Positions 1-10,534 are shown, counted from the stretch's first letter. The stretch: DNA of 64,000 nt from Rhodococcus sp. Z13 (GCF_025837095.1 NZ_CP107551.1:496001-560000), one strand, 5' to 3'. Translations and numbers: made by a program. Notes: generated by a model from the sequence alone, not told the origin.

Positions 1-51
1 TCCCGGTGGACCTGTTCTCGATTCGGCCCCGTTGCCGATCGCGCCGGCGGA

Positions 52-408
52 TCAACCCTCCTCGGGCACCGGCAGGACGCCGTCGAGCACGGCCTGCCGG
101 ATGCTCGCGCGCAGCCGGGGGCACTCCCGGCGGGGTGTGATGGACCGTCCGCGTTCCTCCGCGGTGTCCCGGAAGACCGGGCACACCTCGTCGGGGTCGT
201 CCTGCCACTGCACGCTGGTGTGGGCCAGGCTGTTCTTGCGCACCAGGACGCACGTGCCGCACTCGCGGCACTGCACCTCGTGCTGACCCGACTCCAGATA
301 GTTGATCTTGTCGATGGCGGTCTGGGTGGCGACGGCCTCGGCCCGGCCGGGCCACTCGGAGAAGTCCGGGGACTTCGCCCACCTGCTCTGTCGGGTCGAG
401 GCACTCAT
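52..408 (-). CDS. Small cysteine-containing protein coupled to kshA
   Basis: A 118-residue protein of unknown function. It starts at ATG 408, two bases after the kshA stop codon, so it is very likely made from the kshA transcript. Seen in the sequence: three clustered cysteines (residues 47, 50, 53; CRECGTC) and two more at 76 and 96, a spacing that could bind a metal but does not form a complete ferredoxin or zinc-ribbon pattern I recognise. There is no signal peptide or membrane segment, and the C-terminus is arginine-rich and then acidic. M. tuberculosis also has a small uncharacterised gene right after kshA (Rv3527); that the two are homologous is my inference. A role as an accessory factor for KshA (iron-sulfur handling or reductase contact) is possible but unproven. 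Confidence 0.72.
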   Translation of the reverse strand: MSASTRQSRWAKSPDFSEWPGRAEAVATQTAIDKINYLESGQHEVQCRECGTCVLVRKNSLAHTSVQWQDDPDEVCPVFRDTAEERGRSITPRRECPRLRASIRQAVLDGVLPVPEEG

Positions 409-410
409 CG

Positions 411-1559
411 TCAGACCTCCGCTTCCTGCTTGCGCTGCTCCTCCTCGCGCCTCTTGCGCGCGAGGTTCTCGGCGACCTCCTTCTCCCAGGCCTCGTTGGC
501 CTTGGTGGTGTCGACCTCGTACTCGAACCGGGCGGTCATCTTCTCGGTCACGTCGGCCACGTCGACGTAGAACTGCTCGTACCAGCGGCGCAGCTGGTAG
601 ACCGGGCCGTCCTCGTCGCACAGCAGCGGATTCTCGATCTTGGTCTTGTTCTTCCAGATCTCGACGTCCTGCAGGAAGCCCTCGCCGACACCCTCGGTGA
701 GCTTGGCGGCGAGCATGTCCGACTGCTCGGGCGACATGCCCTGCGGCTTCTTGACGATGATGCCGTACTGCAGCATGAACGAATCGTGCGTGATCGGGTA
801 GTGGCAATTGATCAGCACCGATTCGGTCTGGTACCCGCCGTAGCTGTTCTTGAGCGGGTTGATCATGTAGGACGGCCCGTAGTACGCCGCGTACGACTCG
901 AGGGTCGACTCCAGGCCGTACTGCGTGGCCATCCCCTTGTCGGGCCGACCGCGCGTGTTCAGGTACTGCTCGGCGATGTGCCCCTCGAAGACGTTCTTGA
1001 AGTAGGTCGGGAAGGCGTAGTGGATGTAGAAGAAGTGCGCCATGTCGACGACGTTGTCGATGATCTCGCGACAGTTGGAGCCTTCGATCCGGATCTGGTT
1101 CCAGGTCCAGTCCGTCCACTCGTCCGAGCCGTACTGCTCGATCTCGGGGATGGTGACCTCCGGCGGCGGGGGATTGCCCTCGGGGTCGTTCCACACGAAC
1201 AGCTGACCGTGCTTCTCCATCGTGATCCACGAGCGGGTGCGGGCCAGCGGGGGAACCCGCTTGGCGTACGGGATGTCCGTGCACTTCCCGTTGCCGCCCC
1301 ACCGCCAGTCGTGGAACGGGCACGCAACCGAATCGCCCTTGATCTCGCCCTGCGACAGGTCGCCGCCCATGTGACGGCAGTACGCGTCGAGCACCTTCAG
1401 GTCGCCGTGGCTGTCGGCCCACACGACGAGCTTCGTGCCGAAGGCCTCGACGGCGTGGGGCTTGCCGTCCTTGAACGTGCGACTGAGGCCGAGGCAGTGC
1501 CAGCCTCGCGCGAAACGCGTCCGGACCTGTCCGACGTCGATCTCGCGAATCTGTGCCAT
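411..1559 (-). CDS. kshA: 3-ketosteroid 9-alpha-hydroxylase, oxygenase component KshA
   Basis: Rieske non-haem iron oxygenase of 382 residues. With the reductase KshB (not in this window) it hydroxylates C9 of 3-ketosteroids, which together with delta-1-dehydrogenation opens ring B. The Rieske ligands are visible as C61-x-H63 and C80-x2-H83. The mononuclear iron site is N169/H175/H180 plus D298, spaced as in characterised KshA proteins. The length fits the family. ATG 1559 has a GGAAGG ribosome site upstream. The gene diverges from hsaA across an interval with two KstR-type boxes and is followed after two bases by a small Cys-containing gene. A stub of a second kshA-like gene lies at 37.6 kb. 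Which KshA isoform and substrate range this one has cannot be told from sequence. Confidence 0.96.
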   Translation of the reverse strand: MAQIREIDVGQVRTRFARGWHCLGLSRTFKDGKPHAVEAFGTKLVVWADSHGDLKVLDAYCRHMGGDLSQGEIKGDSVACPFHDWRWGGNGKCTDIPYAKRVPPLARTRSWITMEKHGQLFVWNDPEGNPPPPEVTIPEIEQYGSDEWTDWTWNQIRIEGSNCREIIDNVVDMAHFFYIHYAFPTYFKNVFEGHIAEQYLNTRGRPDKGMATQYGLESTLESYAAYYGPSYMINPLKNSYGGYQTESVLINCHYPITHDSFMLQYGIIVKKPQGMSPEQSDMLAAKLTEGVGEGFLQDVEIWKNKTKIENPLLCDEDGPVYQLRRWYEQFYVDVADVTEKMTARFEYEVDTTKANEAWEKEVAENLARKRREEEQRKQEAEV

Positions 1560-1589
1560 GTCCGCTCACTTCCTTCCGGAAAACTTCCC

Positions 1590-1603
1590 TAGAACACGTT
1601 ATA
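1590..1603. promoter_or_regulatory. KstR operator, kshA side
   Basis: TAGAACACGTTATA matches the KstR consensus TnnAACnnGTTnnA at every fixed position. It lies 31 bases upstream of the kshA start, in the kshA-hsaA divergent interval, and is expected to repress kshA until a steroid-CoA inducer is present. Confidence 0.88.
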
Positions 1604-1692
1604 GAATTCGAGTCCGCAGGGGAAGCCTTCGGGGACTTTGGTCCCGCCGAACGGATTGTCTACCTGCGAGAGCTCGGAGTCTCGACACGAAT

Positions 1693-1706
1693 AAGAACAT
1701 GTTCTA
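1693..1706. promoter_or_regulatory. KstR operator, hsaA side
   Basis: AAGAACATGTTCTA matches the KstR consensus except for the first base, and its core GAACATGTTC is a perfect palindrome. It ends 44 bases before the hsaA start, so each divergent gene has its own box. Confidence 0.85.
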
Positions 1707-1750
1707 GTCTCGATGCAAGCGATCAATTCCTGAACAGACGGGAGCGTCCA

Positions 1751-2926
1751 GTGGGTGACCACGACAGCCACGAGGTACTGCAGCGGATCGATGCACTGCT
1801 GCCCACGCTGCGCGAACGCGCGCAGGAGGCCGAGAACTTGCGCCGGGTGCCCGACGACTCGATCAAGGAACTTCAGGAAGCCGGTTTCTTCAAGCTTCTG
1901 CAACCGGCGCAGTGGGGTGGATACGAGGCCGATCCCGTCACCTTCTTCACCGCCGTCCGCAACATCGCGAGCGCGTGCGGTTCGACCGGATGGGTCTCCG
2001 GCATCATCGGTGTCCACAACTGGCATCTCGCTCTGTTCGCTCAGGAAGCCCAGGAGGAGGTCTGGGGCGACGATCCCGACGTCCGCATCTCCTCGTCCTA
2101 CGCGCCCATGGGCGCCGGTGAGGTCGTCGACGGCGGCTACAAGGTCAACGGCGCCTGGGCGTGGTCGTCCGGATGCGACCACGCGAGCTGGGTCGTGGTG
2201 GGCGGCCCGGTCATCAAGGACGGACGCCCCGTCGACTTCGGCAGCTTCCTGATCCCGCGGTCGGAGTACGAGATCGACGACGTCTGGCACGTCGTGGGCC
2301 TGCGCGGCACCGGCTCCAACACCGTCAAGGTGAAGGACGTCTTCGTCCCGCGGCACCGCTTCCTCAGCTTCAAGACCATGAACGACCTCGCGTCGCCCGG
2401 TCTCGAGCGCAACACCGCACCCGTCTACCGGATGCCCTGGGGCACCATCCACCCCACGACCATCTCCACGCCCATCGTCGGCATGGCCTACGGCGCCTAC
2501 GCGGCGCACGTCGAGCACCAGGGCAAGCGCGTCCGCGCCGCCTACGCCGGCGAGAAGGCCAAGGACGACCCGTTCGCCAAGGTGCGTATCGCCGAGGCGT
2601 CGAGCGACATCGACGCGGCGTGGCGGCAGCTGTCCGGCAACGTCGCCGACGAGTACGCGCACCTCGTGGCCGGTGAGGAGGTGCCGATGGAACTGCGGCT
2701 GCGCGCCCGCCGCGACCAGGTCCGGGCGACCGGCCGCGCCATCGCCTCGATCGACCGGCTCTTCGAGAACTCCGGCGCCACCGCCCTCGCGGACGGCACC
2801 CCGATCCAGCGGTTCTGGCGCGACGCGCACGCCGGTCGCGTGCACGCCGCCAACGACGCCGAACGCGCCTACGTGATGTTCGGGGCCGCCGAGTTCGGTC
2901 TGCCGATCACGGACACGATGGTCTAG
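1751..2926 (+). CDS. hsaA: 3-HSA hydroxylase, oxygenase subunit HsaA
   Basis: Flavin-dependent monooxygenase of 391 residues with an acyl-CoA-dehydrogenase-type fold. It hydroxylates 3-HSA to the catechol 3,4-DHSA using reduced flavin from HsaB. The whole chain follows the HsaA pattern, including the early ELQEAGFFKLLQPAQWGG segment, GSTGWVSGIIGVHNW, the VVGLRGTGSNTV segment and the C-terminal RFWRDAHAGRVHA. I chose GTG 1751 because GGGAG lies just upstream and the length then matches the family; the frame stays open further upstream but that part would cross the KstR boxes. It is the first gene of hsaA-hsaD-hsaC-hsaB, the mycobacterial order. A distant paralogue is at 39910-41088. Confidence 0.95.
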   Translation: MGDHDSHEVLQRIDALLPTLRERAQEAENLRRVPDDSIKELQEAGFFKLLQPAQWGGYEADPVTFFTAVRNIASACGSTGWVSGIIGVHNWHLALFAQEAQEEVWGDDPDVRISSSYAPMGAGEVVDGGYKVNGAWAWSSGCDHASWVVVGGPVIKDGRPVDFGSFLIPRSEYEIDDVWHVVGLRGTGSNTVKVKDVFVPRHRFLSFKTMNDLASPGLERNTAPVYRMPWGTIHPTTISTPIVGMAYGAYAAHVEHQGKRVRAAYAGEKAKDDPFAKVRIAEASSDIDAAWRQLSGNVADEYAHLVAGEEVPMELRLRARRDQVRATGRAIASIDRLFENSGATALADGTPIQRFWRDAHAGRVHAANDAERAYVMFGAAEFGLPITDTMV

Positions 2927-4710
<1,784 letters not shown>

Positions 4711-4711
<1 letters not shown>

Positions 4712-5295
4712 TGACCGCGCCGGAGACCGGGCAGGACGGTGCGATCGACCCGCGGGCCTTCCGCACCGTCCTCGGGCAGTTCTGCACCGGCGTCACCATC
4801 ATCACCACCACCGACGACGGTGCGCCGGTCGGCTTCGCCTGCCAGTCCTTCGCGGCACTGTCCCTCGATCCGCCGCTGGTGCTGTTCTGCCCCACCAAAC
4901 AGTCCCGGTCGTGGGCGGCCATCGAGCGGTCGGGCCGGTTCTGCGTCAACGTCCTCGCCGAGGAACAGCAGGAGACCTGCGCCCGATTCGGGTCGCGGGA
5001 ACCGGACAAGTTCGCGGGCATCGACTGGACCCCGTCCCCGCTCGGATCACCGATCCTGACGGGTTCGCTCGCCCACATCGACTGCACTGTCGAGAACGTG
5101 CACGACGGGGGCGACCACTGGGTGGTGTTCGGCCGTGTCTCGTCGCTCAGCGAGGTGCGCGACGAGAAGGAACGGCCTCTGCTGTTCTACCGGGGCCAGT
5201 ACACCGGGATCGAACCCGACAAGACCACCCCGGCCCCGTGGCGGGACGATCTCGAGGCCTTCCTCACCTCCGTCACCGAGGACACCTGGCTGTAA
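4711..5295 (+). CDS. hsaB: Flavin reductase HsaB (3-HSA hydroxylase reductase subunit)
   Basis: Flavin reductase of the short HpaC-like family, 194 residues, that supplies reduced flavin to HsaA. The FMN-binding split-barrel pattern is visible from residue 18 (FCTGVTIITT, then GFACQSFAALSLDPPLVLF). ATG 4711 shares one base with the hsaC stop. It is the last gene of hsaADCB; the next gene is convergent and only 45 bases away, with no strong terminator seen between them. Confidence 0.95.
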
Positions 5296-5340
5296 AAGGA
5301 ATCCGATCCCGGCGTGCCGCGGCTCTCACGAGTTGCACCC

Positions 5341-6219
5341 TCACGAGTTGCCCGGCGCGTCGGGATCCTCCTCGTAGTACTCGGTGGTGACGACCCGCTT
5401 GACGAGTCGCGGTCGGCGGCCCGTGCCCGACTCGCTCGATGCGGTCGAATCGCCCTCTTCTGCAGGAGTTTCCGCGACAGGTTCCGGTTCCGGCGGATGG
5501 GCGGGTCCGGTCGGCCCGGGGCCGATGATGTCGGAGTCGCCCGCTCCCGGCGTGTCGGCGGCGTGCCGCGCCGTGGTGTCGGACTGTGCCGAAGAGCTCG
5601 AGGATGCCGACGGGGCCGCCGCGGTCCGCCCGGGTACGGAACGGGCGAGCGCCTCGTCGCGCTGTCCCATCGCCGGCGGGCGGTAGTCACCGGCGATGCT
5701 CTCCTGTGCGACGTCGGGTGGCAGCGTGCCACCCTGGGCGGTCGGCTCCGGCGCGACCGGTGTCTGCGTGGGGGTGACGACGCCGGTCGGGGCGTTCGTG
5801 TCCGGGGTGTTCGTTCCCCCTGCGTCGATTCCTTCTGTGCCGATTCCCCGTGCCTCAATTCCCCCTGCCTCGATTCCCCCTGCCTCGATTCCCCCTGCGT
5901 CGAGTCCCGTGGCGCCGTGGTAGTAGCGGTACAGCTCGTCCTCCTCGAGCGGGGTGAGCTCCCCGTCCTCGTCGATGTTGGGAGCCCCGGTGATGGTGTC
6001 CTTGTCGTAGGGCAGGCGCACCCCGGTGCGGTCCAGCACGGCCTCGTCGAGGGGAGCGAAATGTCGTCGTGTACCGAACAGTCCGGTGACGACGGTGACC
6101 CACGCGGGCTTACCCGTGTCGTTGTCGAGATAGACTTCGCCGACCTTGCCCAGCTTCTCGCCGTCGGGTCCGTAGGCCGTGGCGCGAGCGAGGGTGTCGA
6201 TGTCGTCGTTGCTGATCAT
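5341..6219 (-). CDS. PRC-barrel domain protein with repeat-rich C-terminus
   Basis: Protein of 292 residues. The first ~110 residues form a PRC-barrel-type domain (DGEKLGKVGEVYLDNDTGKPAWVTVVTG, then a second strand set ending in DELYRYYHG). This is followed by a pentapeptide repeat region near residues 106-136 (units like GIEAG), and then a long disordered Pro/Ser/Glu-rich tail ending in an acidic YYEED stretch. Actinobacterial proteins of this design are often stress-linked; its function here is unknown. It is convergent with hsaB and divergent from the aminotransferase at 6396, with no link to steroid genes. The repeat tract suggests a rapidly length-changing linker. Confidence 0.82.
   Translation of the reverse strand: MISNDDIDTLARATAYGPDGEKLGKVGEVYLDNDTGKPAWVTVVTGLFGTRRHFAPLDEAVLDRTGVRLPYDKDTITGAPNIDEDGELTPLEEDELYRYYHGATGLDAGGIEAGGIEAGGIEARGIGTEGIDAGGTNTPDTNAPTGVVTPTQTPVAPEPTAQGGTLPPDVAQESIAGDYRPPAMGQRDEALARSVPGRTAAAPSASSSSSAQSDTTARHAADTPGAGDSDIIGPGPTGPAHPPEPEPVAETPAEEGDSTASSESGTGRRPRLVKRVVTTEYYEEDPDAPGNS
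5813..5902 (-). repeat. Six tandem 15-bp units inside the PRC-barrel gene
   Basis: Six consecutive 15-bp units, best copy ATTCCCCCTGCCTCG on the plus strand, at 5813, 5828, 5843, 5858, 5873 and 5888. Units 4 and 5 are identical; units 2 and 3 are the most diverged. Because 15 is a multiple of three, copy-number change alters protein length without frameshift. Confidence 0.9.
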
Positions 6220-6332
6220 GATGTCCTCATCCCTGGGGAATCCGCTTTCCGTCGGTGCTGAGCGGATGCCCTGCGGTGAGGATCCCGAAACGCCGCCGAC
6301 CCTTGCCGGGCGCGGCCCCGCGTGTTATCCAT

Positions 6333-6344
6333 ATTGTTGACAAT
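6333..6344. promoter_or_regulatory. Putative GntR operator upstream of the aminotransferase
   Basis: ATTGTTGACAAT, an inverted repeat ATTGT-N2-ACAAT, 51 bases before the aminotransferase start. An extra half-site ACAAT follows at 6348-6352. The same dyad (ATTGTCAACAAT) recurs at 10561-10572 in the divergent promoter of the same cluster, and GntR/FCD regulators commonly bind such TTGT..ACAA dyads. Assignment to the GntR at 12085 is inference. Confidence 0.7.
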
Positions 6345-6395
6345 CCGACAATGGATCGCGTCTGCGGCCGGCGATCACCCGGAAGGAAGGCCGTC

Positions 6396-7634
6396 ATGAC
6401 CCGACTGTCTCCACGCCTCCTCCAAGCCACCCCCGTCACCGTCGACCACGCCGAGGGCTGTTACGTGCACGGCACCGACGGCCGCCGTTATCTCGACTTC
6501 ACCGCCGGCATCGGTGTCACGAGCACCGGCCACTGCCACCGGCACGTGGTGGAAGCGGCCCGCCGCCAGATCGGTTCGCTCATCCACGGCCAGTACACGA
6601 CCGTCATGCACCGGCCCCTGCTCGAACTCACCGAGAAACTGGGCACGGTGCTCCCCGACGGGCTGGACTCGGTGTTCTTCGCCAACTCCGGCAGCGAGGC
6701 CGTCGAAGCCGCCCTGCGACTCGTGCGCCAGGCCACCGGCCGCCCCAACGTCGTGGTCTTCCACGGCGGATTCCACGGCCGCACCGTCGCGGCCGCGACC
6801 ATGACCACCTCGGGAACCCGCTTCTCGGCGGGTTTCTCGCCGCTGATGGGCGGGGTGCACATCGCGCCGTTCCCCACTGCCTACCGCTACGGCTGGACCG
6901 AGGAGGAGGCCACCGACTTCGCGCTGCGCGAACTCGACTACCTGTTCGCCACCGTCACCTCTCCCGCCGAGACCGCCGCCTTCCTCGTCGAACCGGTTCT
7001 CGGCGAGGGCGGCTACGTCCCGGGCAACACCCGGTTCTTCCGGGGTCTGCGGCAGCGCGCCGACGAGCACGGCATCCTGCTGGTCTTCGACGAGATCCAG
7101 ACCGGCTTCGGCCGCACCGGAAAGTTCTTCGGGCACCAGCACTTCGACGTCCGACCCGATGTGATCACGATCGCCAAGGGGCTCGCCAGCGGGTTCCCGC
7201 TGTCGGGCATCGCCGCCTCCGAGGGCCTCATGGCCCGCGCCTGGCCCGGCTCGCAGGGCGGCACCTACGGCGCGAACGCCGTCTCCTGCGCGGCGGCCGT
7301 CGCGACCCTCGAGGTGATCGAGAAGGAAGGACTCGTCGACAACGCCGCCGTCCGCGGGCGCGAACTGCTCACGGGGGCACGCCACACCGCGACCGGCGCG
7401 ATCGGCGACGTCCGCGGGCTCGGCCTCATGGTGGGCCTGGAGTTCACCACCGACGGCGCCCCCGACCGCGACCGGGCCACCGCCGCACAGCAACTTGCCG
7501 CGAAGAAGGGTCTGTTTCTGCTGACCTGCGGCGCCCACATGAACGTGGTGCGGATGATCCCACCGCTGATCGTCACCGCCGAGCAGATCGACGAGGCCCT
7601 GGGCATCTGGTCCGAGGTGCTCGCCGAGATCTGA
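6396..7634 (+). CDS. Class III PLP-dependent aminotransferase
   Basis: Omega-aminotransferase of 412 residues (4-aminobutyrate/ornithine aminotransferase superfamily). The PLP lysine is K261 in ITIAKGLASGFPLSG. D232 in VFDEIQTGFGRTG contacts the pyridine nitrogen, and the GSEAVEAALRL segment at 99-109 is the phosphate-binding region. ATG 6396 was chosen because GGAAGGAAGG lies directly upstream and the operator at 6333 would fall inside any longer reading. It leads aminotransferase-DUF3830 (19-bp gap) and carries the same operator as the divergent dehydrogenase/racemase promoter 4 kb away. The substrate is unknown; a beta- or gamma-amino acid formed by the neighbouring amidase is one possibility. 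Confidence 0.88.
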   Translation: MTRLSPRLLQATPVTVDHAEGCYVHGTDGRRYLDFTAGIGVTSTGHCHRHVVEAARRQIGSLIHGQYTTVMHRPLLELTEKLGTVLPDGLDSVFFANSGSEAVEAALRLVRQATGRPNVVVFHGGFHGRTVAAATMTTSGTRFSAGFSPLMGGVHIAPFPTAYRYGWTEEEATDFALRELDYLFATVTSPAETAAFLVEPVLGEGGYVPGNTRFFRGLRQRADEHGILLVFDEIQTGFGRTGKFFGHQHFDVRPDVITIAKGLASGFPLSGIAASEGLMARAWPGSQGGTYGANAVSCAAAVATLEVIEKEGLVDNAAVRGRELLTGARHTATGAIGDVRGLGLMVGLEFTTDGAPDRDRATAAQQLAAKKGLFLLTCGAHMNVVRMIPPLIVTAEQIDEALGIWSEVLAEI

Positions 7635-7653
7635 CCGACCCGAAGGAGATCGC

Positions 7654-8148
7654 GTGGCCCGTTACATCACCATCGCCCTCGACAAGCGCGGCATCATCTG
7701 CCGGGCACGGCTTCTCGACGACGAGGCGCCGCTGACCTGCGAGGCGGTGTGGAACGCGCTGCCGCAGAGCGGCGACGCCTACCACGCCAAGTACGCCCGC
7801 AACGAGGTGTACACCCTGGTGCCGCGCATCACCGCCGCGCCGCACCGCGAGAATCCCACCGTCACACCGATTCCCGGTGACGTGTGCCTGTTCGACTTCG
7901 AACCGTGGGAGATCGGGAATCCCGCCTACGGCTACGAACCCGGCTCCGAGGCCCACGCCGCCCAGGGCGCCACCGATCTCGCCCTGTTCTACGGCCGCAA
8001 CAACCTGCTCCTCAACGGCGACGTGGGCTGGGTACCCGGCAACGTCTTCGCCACGATCGAGGAGGGGCTGCCGGACCTCGCGGCCGCGTGCAACGACCTG
8101 TGGATCCAGGGTGTGGCGGGGGAGACCCTGAGCTTCGCACGGGAATAG
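7654..8148 (+). CDS. DUF3830 family protein (cyclophilin-like fold)
   Basis: Protein of 164 residues resembling DUF3830, a small bacterial family of unknown biochemical role with a cyclophilin-like barrel. Seen: a compact acidic protein without signal peptide, with the conserved-looking stretches EAVWNALPQSGDAYHAKYARNEVYT and GRNNLLLNGDVGWVPGNVFATI. GTG 7654 is preceded by GAAGGAG and lies 19 bases after the aminotransferase stop, so both share a transcript. It is convergent with the amidase (6-bp gap). Its co-location with an amidase and racemase-superfamily genes suggests a catabolic accessory or small-molecule binding role, but this is inference. Confidence 0.8.
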   Translation: MARYITIALDKRGIICRARLLDDEAPLTCEAVWNALPQSGDAYHAKYARNEVYTLVPRITAAPHRENPTVTPIPGDVCLFDFEPWEIGNPAYGYEPGSEAHAAQGATDLALFYGRNNLLLNGDVGWVPGNVFATIEEGLPDLAAACNDLWIQGVAGETLSFARE

Positions 8149-8154
8149 CACTTT

Positions 8155-9525
8155 TCACGACAGCGCGTACTCCGCGAACCGGGCCACCGCGAGCAGCAGG
8201 TCGTCGGAGTGCCGTGGCCCTACGATCTGCAGGCCCACCGGCAGTCCCGCCGCGGTGGTACCCACCGGGATGGTGATCGCCGGCTGCTGGGTGAGGTTGA
8301 ACGGATAGGTGAACGGCGTCCACTGCGGCCAGCGCGTCGCCGACGACCCCGGCGGCACGTCGTGGCCGGCCTCGAACGCCGGGATCGGCACCGTGGGGGT
8401 GAGCAGCACGTTGTGGGTCTGGTGGAAGGTGCCCATCCGGATCCCGACCGCCGCGGCGACCGCCCGGGCCTCGAGGTACTCCACCGCGCTCAGCTGATCC
8501 CCGCGCTCCCACACGTGCGCCAGCCCCGGATCGACCTTGTCGCGGGCCCCCTCGGGGAAGGTGTTCAGCATCGCGGCGGCCCCGGCCGCCCACAGCGTCT
8601 CGAACGCATCGAGCGGATCGCCGAAGCCGGGATCGGTCTCGGTCACGCGCAGACCCGCCTCGGCCAGCACTCGCACGGCCCGGTCGACGATCTCGGCCAC
8701 CTCGGGATCGACCTCCACGTATCCGAGGTCCCTCGAATAGGCGACGTCCATCCCCGCCACCTCCCGGTTCAACCCGCCGCGGAAGGTCGACAACGGCGGG
8801 GCGAGTGCCGTGGGGTCGCGGGGATCGGGCAGCGCGAGGATGTCGGTGAGCAGCGCCGCGTCCTCGACGGTGCGGGTGATCGGGCCGGCGTGCGCGAGCG
8901 GGCCGAAGGGGCTCGCGGGATAGAGCGGGATGCGCCCGTGGGTCGGTTTGAAGCCGACGACCCCGCAGAACGCGGCGGGGATCCGCACGCTCCCGCCGCC
9001 GTCGGTGCCCACCGAGCACGGGCCGAGGCCGGCCGCGACCGCCGCGGCGCTGCCCCCCGACGACCCGCCGGCCGTCCTCGTGGTGTCGTGCGGGTTGGTG
9101 GTGATCCCGCACAGCGCCGAATCCGTCACGGCCTTCCAGGCGATCTCGGGGGTGGTGGTCTTGCCGAGGAAGACCATGCCGTCCTCGCGGAGCCGGGCCG
9201 CGACGGGACTGTCGACGTCCCACGGCTGGCCGGGGTTCACGGCCTGCGAGCCGCGCAGGGTGGGCCAGCCTGCGGTGAGGAAGACGTCCTTGATGGAGAC
9301 GGGCACGCCGTCGAGCAGTCCCTTGGCGTAGCCGGTGCGCCAGCGTTCCTCCGACCGCCGCGCCTGCGCGAGCGCCGACTCCTCGTCCACGAGGCAGAAG
9401 GCGTTGAGAGCGCGGTCCTCCCGGCCGATCTTCGCCAGCACCGTCTCGGTGACCTCGACGGGGGAGAGCTCACCAGAGGAGTACGCGGACACGAGTTCGA
9501 CCGCGGTCATGTCGGTGGGGTCCAT
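8155..9525 (-). CDS. Amidase-signature family amidase
   Basis: Amidase of 456 residues with the complete Ser-cisSer-Lys triad of the amidase-signature family: K79 (VSIKD), S155 in the GGSSGGS loop and nucleophile S179 in GTDGGGSVRIP, the 24-residue serine spacing typical of the family. It would hydrolyse a carboxamide to acid and ammonia. ATG 9525 has AAGGAGGACACG upstream. It follows the D-2-hydroxyacid dehydrogenase on the same strand with a 33-bp gap, so both are probably expressed from the divergent promoter near 10.55 kb. Substrate unknown; neighbours suggest a small dicarboxylic monoamide or an N-acyl compound (inference). Confidence 0.9.
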   Translation of the reverse strand: MDPTDMTAVELVSAYSSGELSPVEVTETVLAKIGREDRALNAFCLVDEESALAQARRSEERWRTGYAKGLLDGVPVSIKDVFLTAGWPTLRGSQAVNPGQPWDVDSPVAARLREDGMVFLGKTTTPEIAWKAVTDSALCGITTNPHDTTRTAGGSSGGSAAAVAAGLGPCSVGTDGGGSVRIPAAFCGVVGFKPTHGRIPLYPASPFGPLAHAGPITRTVEDAALLTDILALPDPRDPTALAPPLSTFRGGLNREVAGMDVAYSRDLGYVEVDPEVAEIVDRAVRVLAEAGLRVTETDPGFGDPLDAFETLWAAGAAAMLNTFPEGARDKVDPGLAHVWERGDQLSAVEYLEARAVAAAVGIRMGTFHQTHNVLLTPTVPIPAFEAGHDVPPGSSATRWPQWTPFTYPFNLTQQPAITIPVGTTAAGLPVGLQIVGPRHSDDLLLAVARFAEYALS

Positions 9526-9558
9526 CGTGTCCTCCTTGCCGGCCGGTGGGTCCGGCCC

Positions 9559-10533
9559 TCACGTGCCGGGCACGTAACCGAGTTGCTTGTCCACCACGTT
9601 GCGCAGGGGTTCCCCGGCGAGGCGGCGGTGGAAGTTGTCCACGAACAGGTCGACCAGGGTGTCGCGCCACCCGATGAAATCGCCCGAATTGTGGGGCGTG
9701 ATCACCACGTTCGGCATTTCCCAGAGGGGATGGTCGTCGGAGAGCGGTTCGGTCTCGAAGACGTCGAGTGCGGCCCCGGCGATCGTGCCCGAGCGCAGCG
9801 CCTCGACCAGGTCGGCGGTGTGCACGAGCTCGCCGCGTCCGACGTTGACGAAGCGGGCGTGCGGCGGCATGGCGGCGAAGATCCGGGCGTCGAACAGGTG
9901 CCGGGTCGCCTCGGTCAGCGGTGCGGCGGCGACGACGAAGTCTGCCTCGGCCACGGCGCGCGGCAGGTCCTCGGTGGCGGTGACGGTGCCGAAGTCGGGA
10001 TCGTCCTCACGGGCCCGGCGGCCGGAACCGCGCACCGTCATCCCGACCGCGGTGAGGAGCCGGGCGATCGCGCGGCCGATCGGTCCGGTGCCCACCACGA
10101 GCACGGAGCGTCCGGTGATGCGTTCGGATTCGCGGTGCTTCCAGACGCGGTTGCGCTGGAGCCGCAGCGATTCGGGGAGGTCCTTGACGAACGAGAGGAT
10201 CTGGGCCAGGACGTATTCGGCGATCGCGCCGTCGAAGACGCCGCGCGAGTTGGTCACCGTCACGTCGCTGTCGCGCAGTTCGGGGAACATCAGGGCGTCG
10301 ACCCCGGCCGACGCGACGTGGATCCACTCGAGCGATCCGGCGGCGTGCCAGGCGTGCGGCAGGGCGTTGCTCAGGAAGTCGAAGGCGAACAACACGTGTG
10401 CGCCGTCGAGGGCGTCGGCGAGGCCGGCGGCGTCGGTGCAGCGCACGGTGGCGTGCTCGGTCACCGGGGCCATGCGCGCAGGATCCGGTACGGCCTCGGC
10501 ATGAAGCACGGTTACGACCGTCTGGGCGTCCAC
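9559..10533 (-). CDS. D-2-hydroxyacid dehydrogenase family protein
   Basis: NAD(P)-dependent dehydrogenase of the D-isomer-specific 2-hydroxyacid family, 324 residues from GTG 10533. The Rossmann motif VVGTGPIGRAIA, the arginine in FVNVGRGELVHT, the acid in LDVFETEPL and the histidine in ITPHNSG are all present. Start choice: a TTGACA (-35) and TACGGT (-10, 17-bp spacing) read leftwards from 10568 and 10545, placing the transcription start about at GTG 10533, so a leaderless start is likely. An ATG at 10554 lies inside that promoter and would add seven residues. It is probably followed by the amidase in one operon. It may interconvert a 2-oxo and 2-hydroxy acid in the cluster's pathway. Confidence 0.86.
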   Translation of the reverse strand: MDAQTVVTVLHAEAVPDPARMAPVTEHATVRCTDAAGLADALDGAHVLFAFDFLSNALPHAWHAAGSLEWIHVASAGVDALMFPELRDSDVTVTNSRGVFDGAIAEYVLAQILSFVKDLPESLRLQRNRVWKHRESERITGRSVLVVGTGPIGRAIARLLTAVGMTVRGSGRRAREDDPDFGTVTATEDLPRAVAEADFVVAAAPLTEATRHLFDARIFAAMPPHARFVNVGRGELVHTADLVEALRSGTIAGAALDVFETEPLSDDHPLWEMPNVVITPHNSGDFIGWRDTLVDLFVDNFHRRLAGEPLRNVVDKQLGYVPGT

Positions 10534-10534
10534 G

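Noticed and set aside
5813-5902. CRISPR-like array
   Set aside because: Units are contiguous 15-mers without spacers, in frame inside a coding gene.
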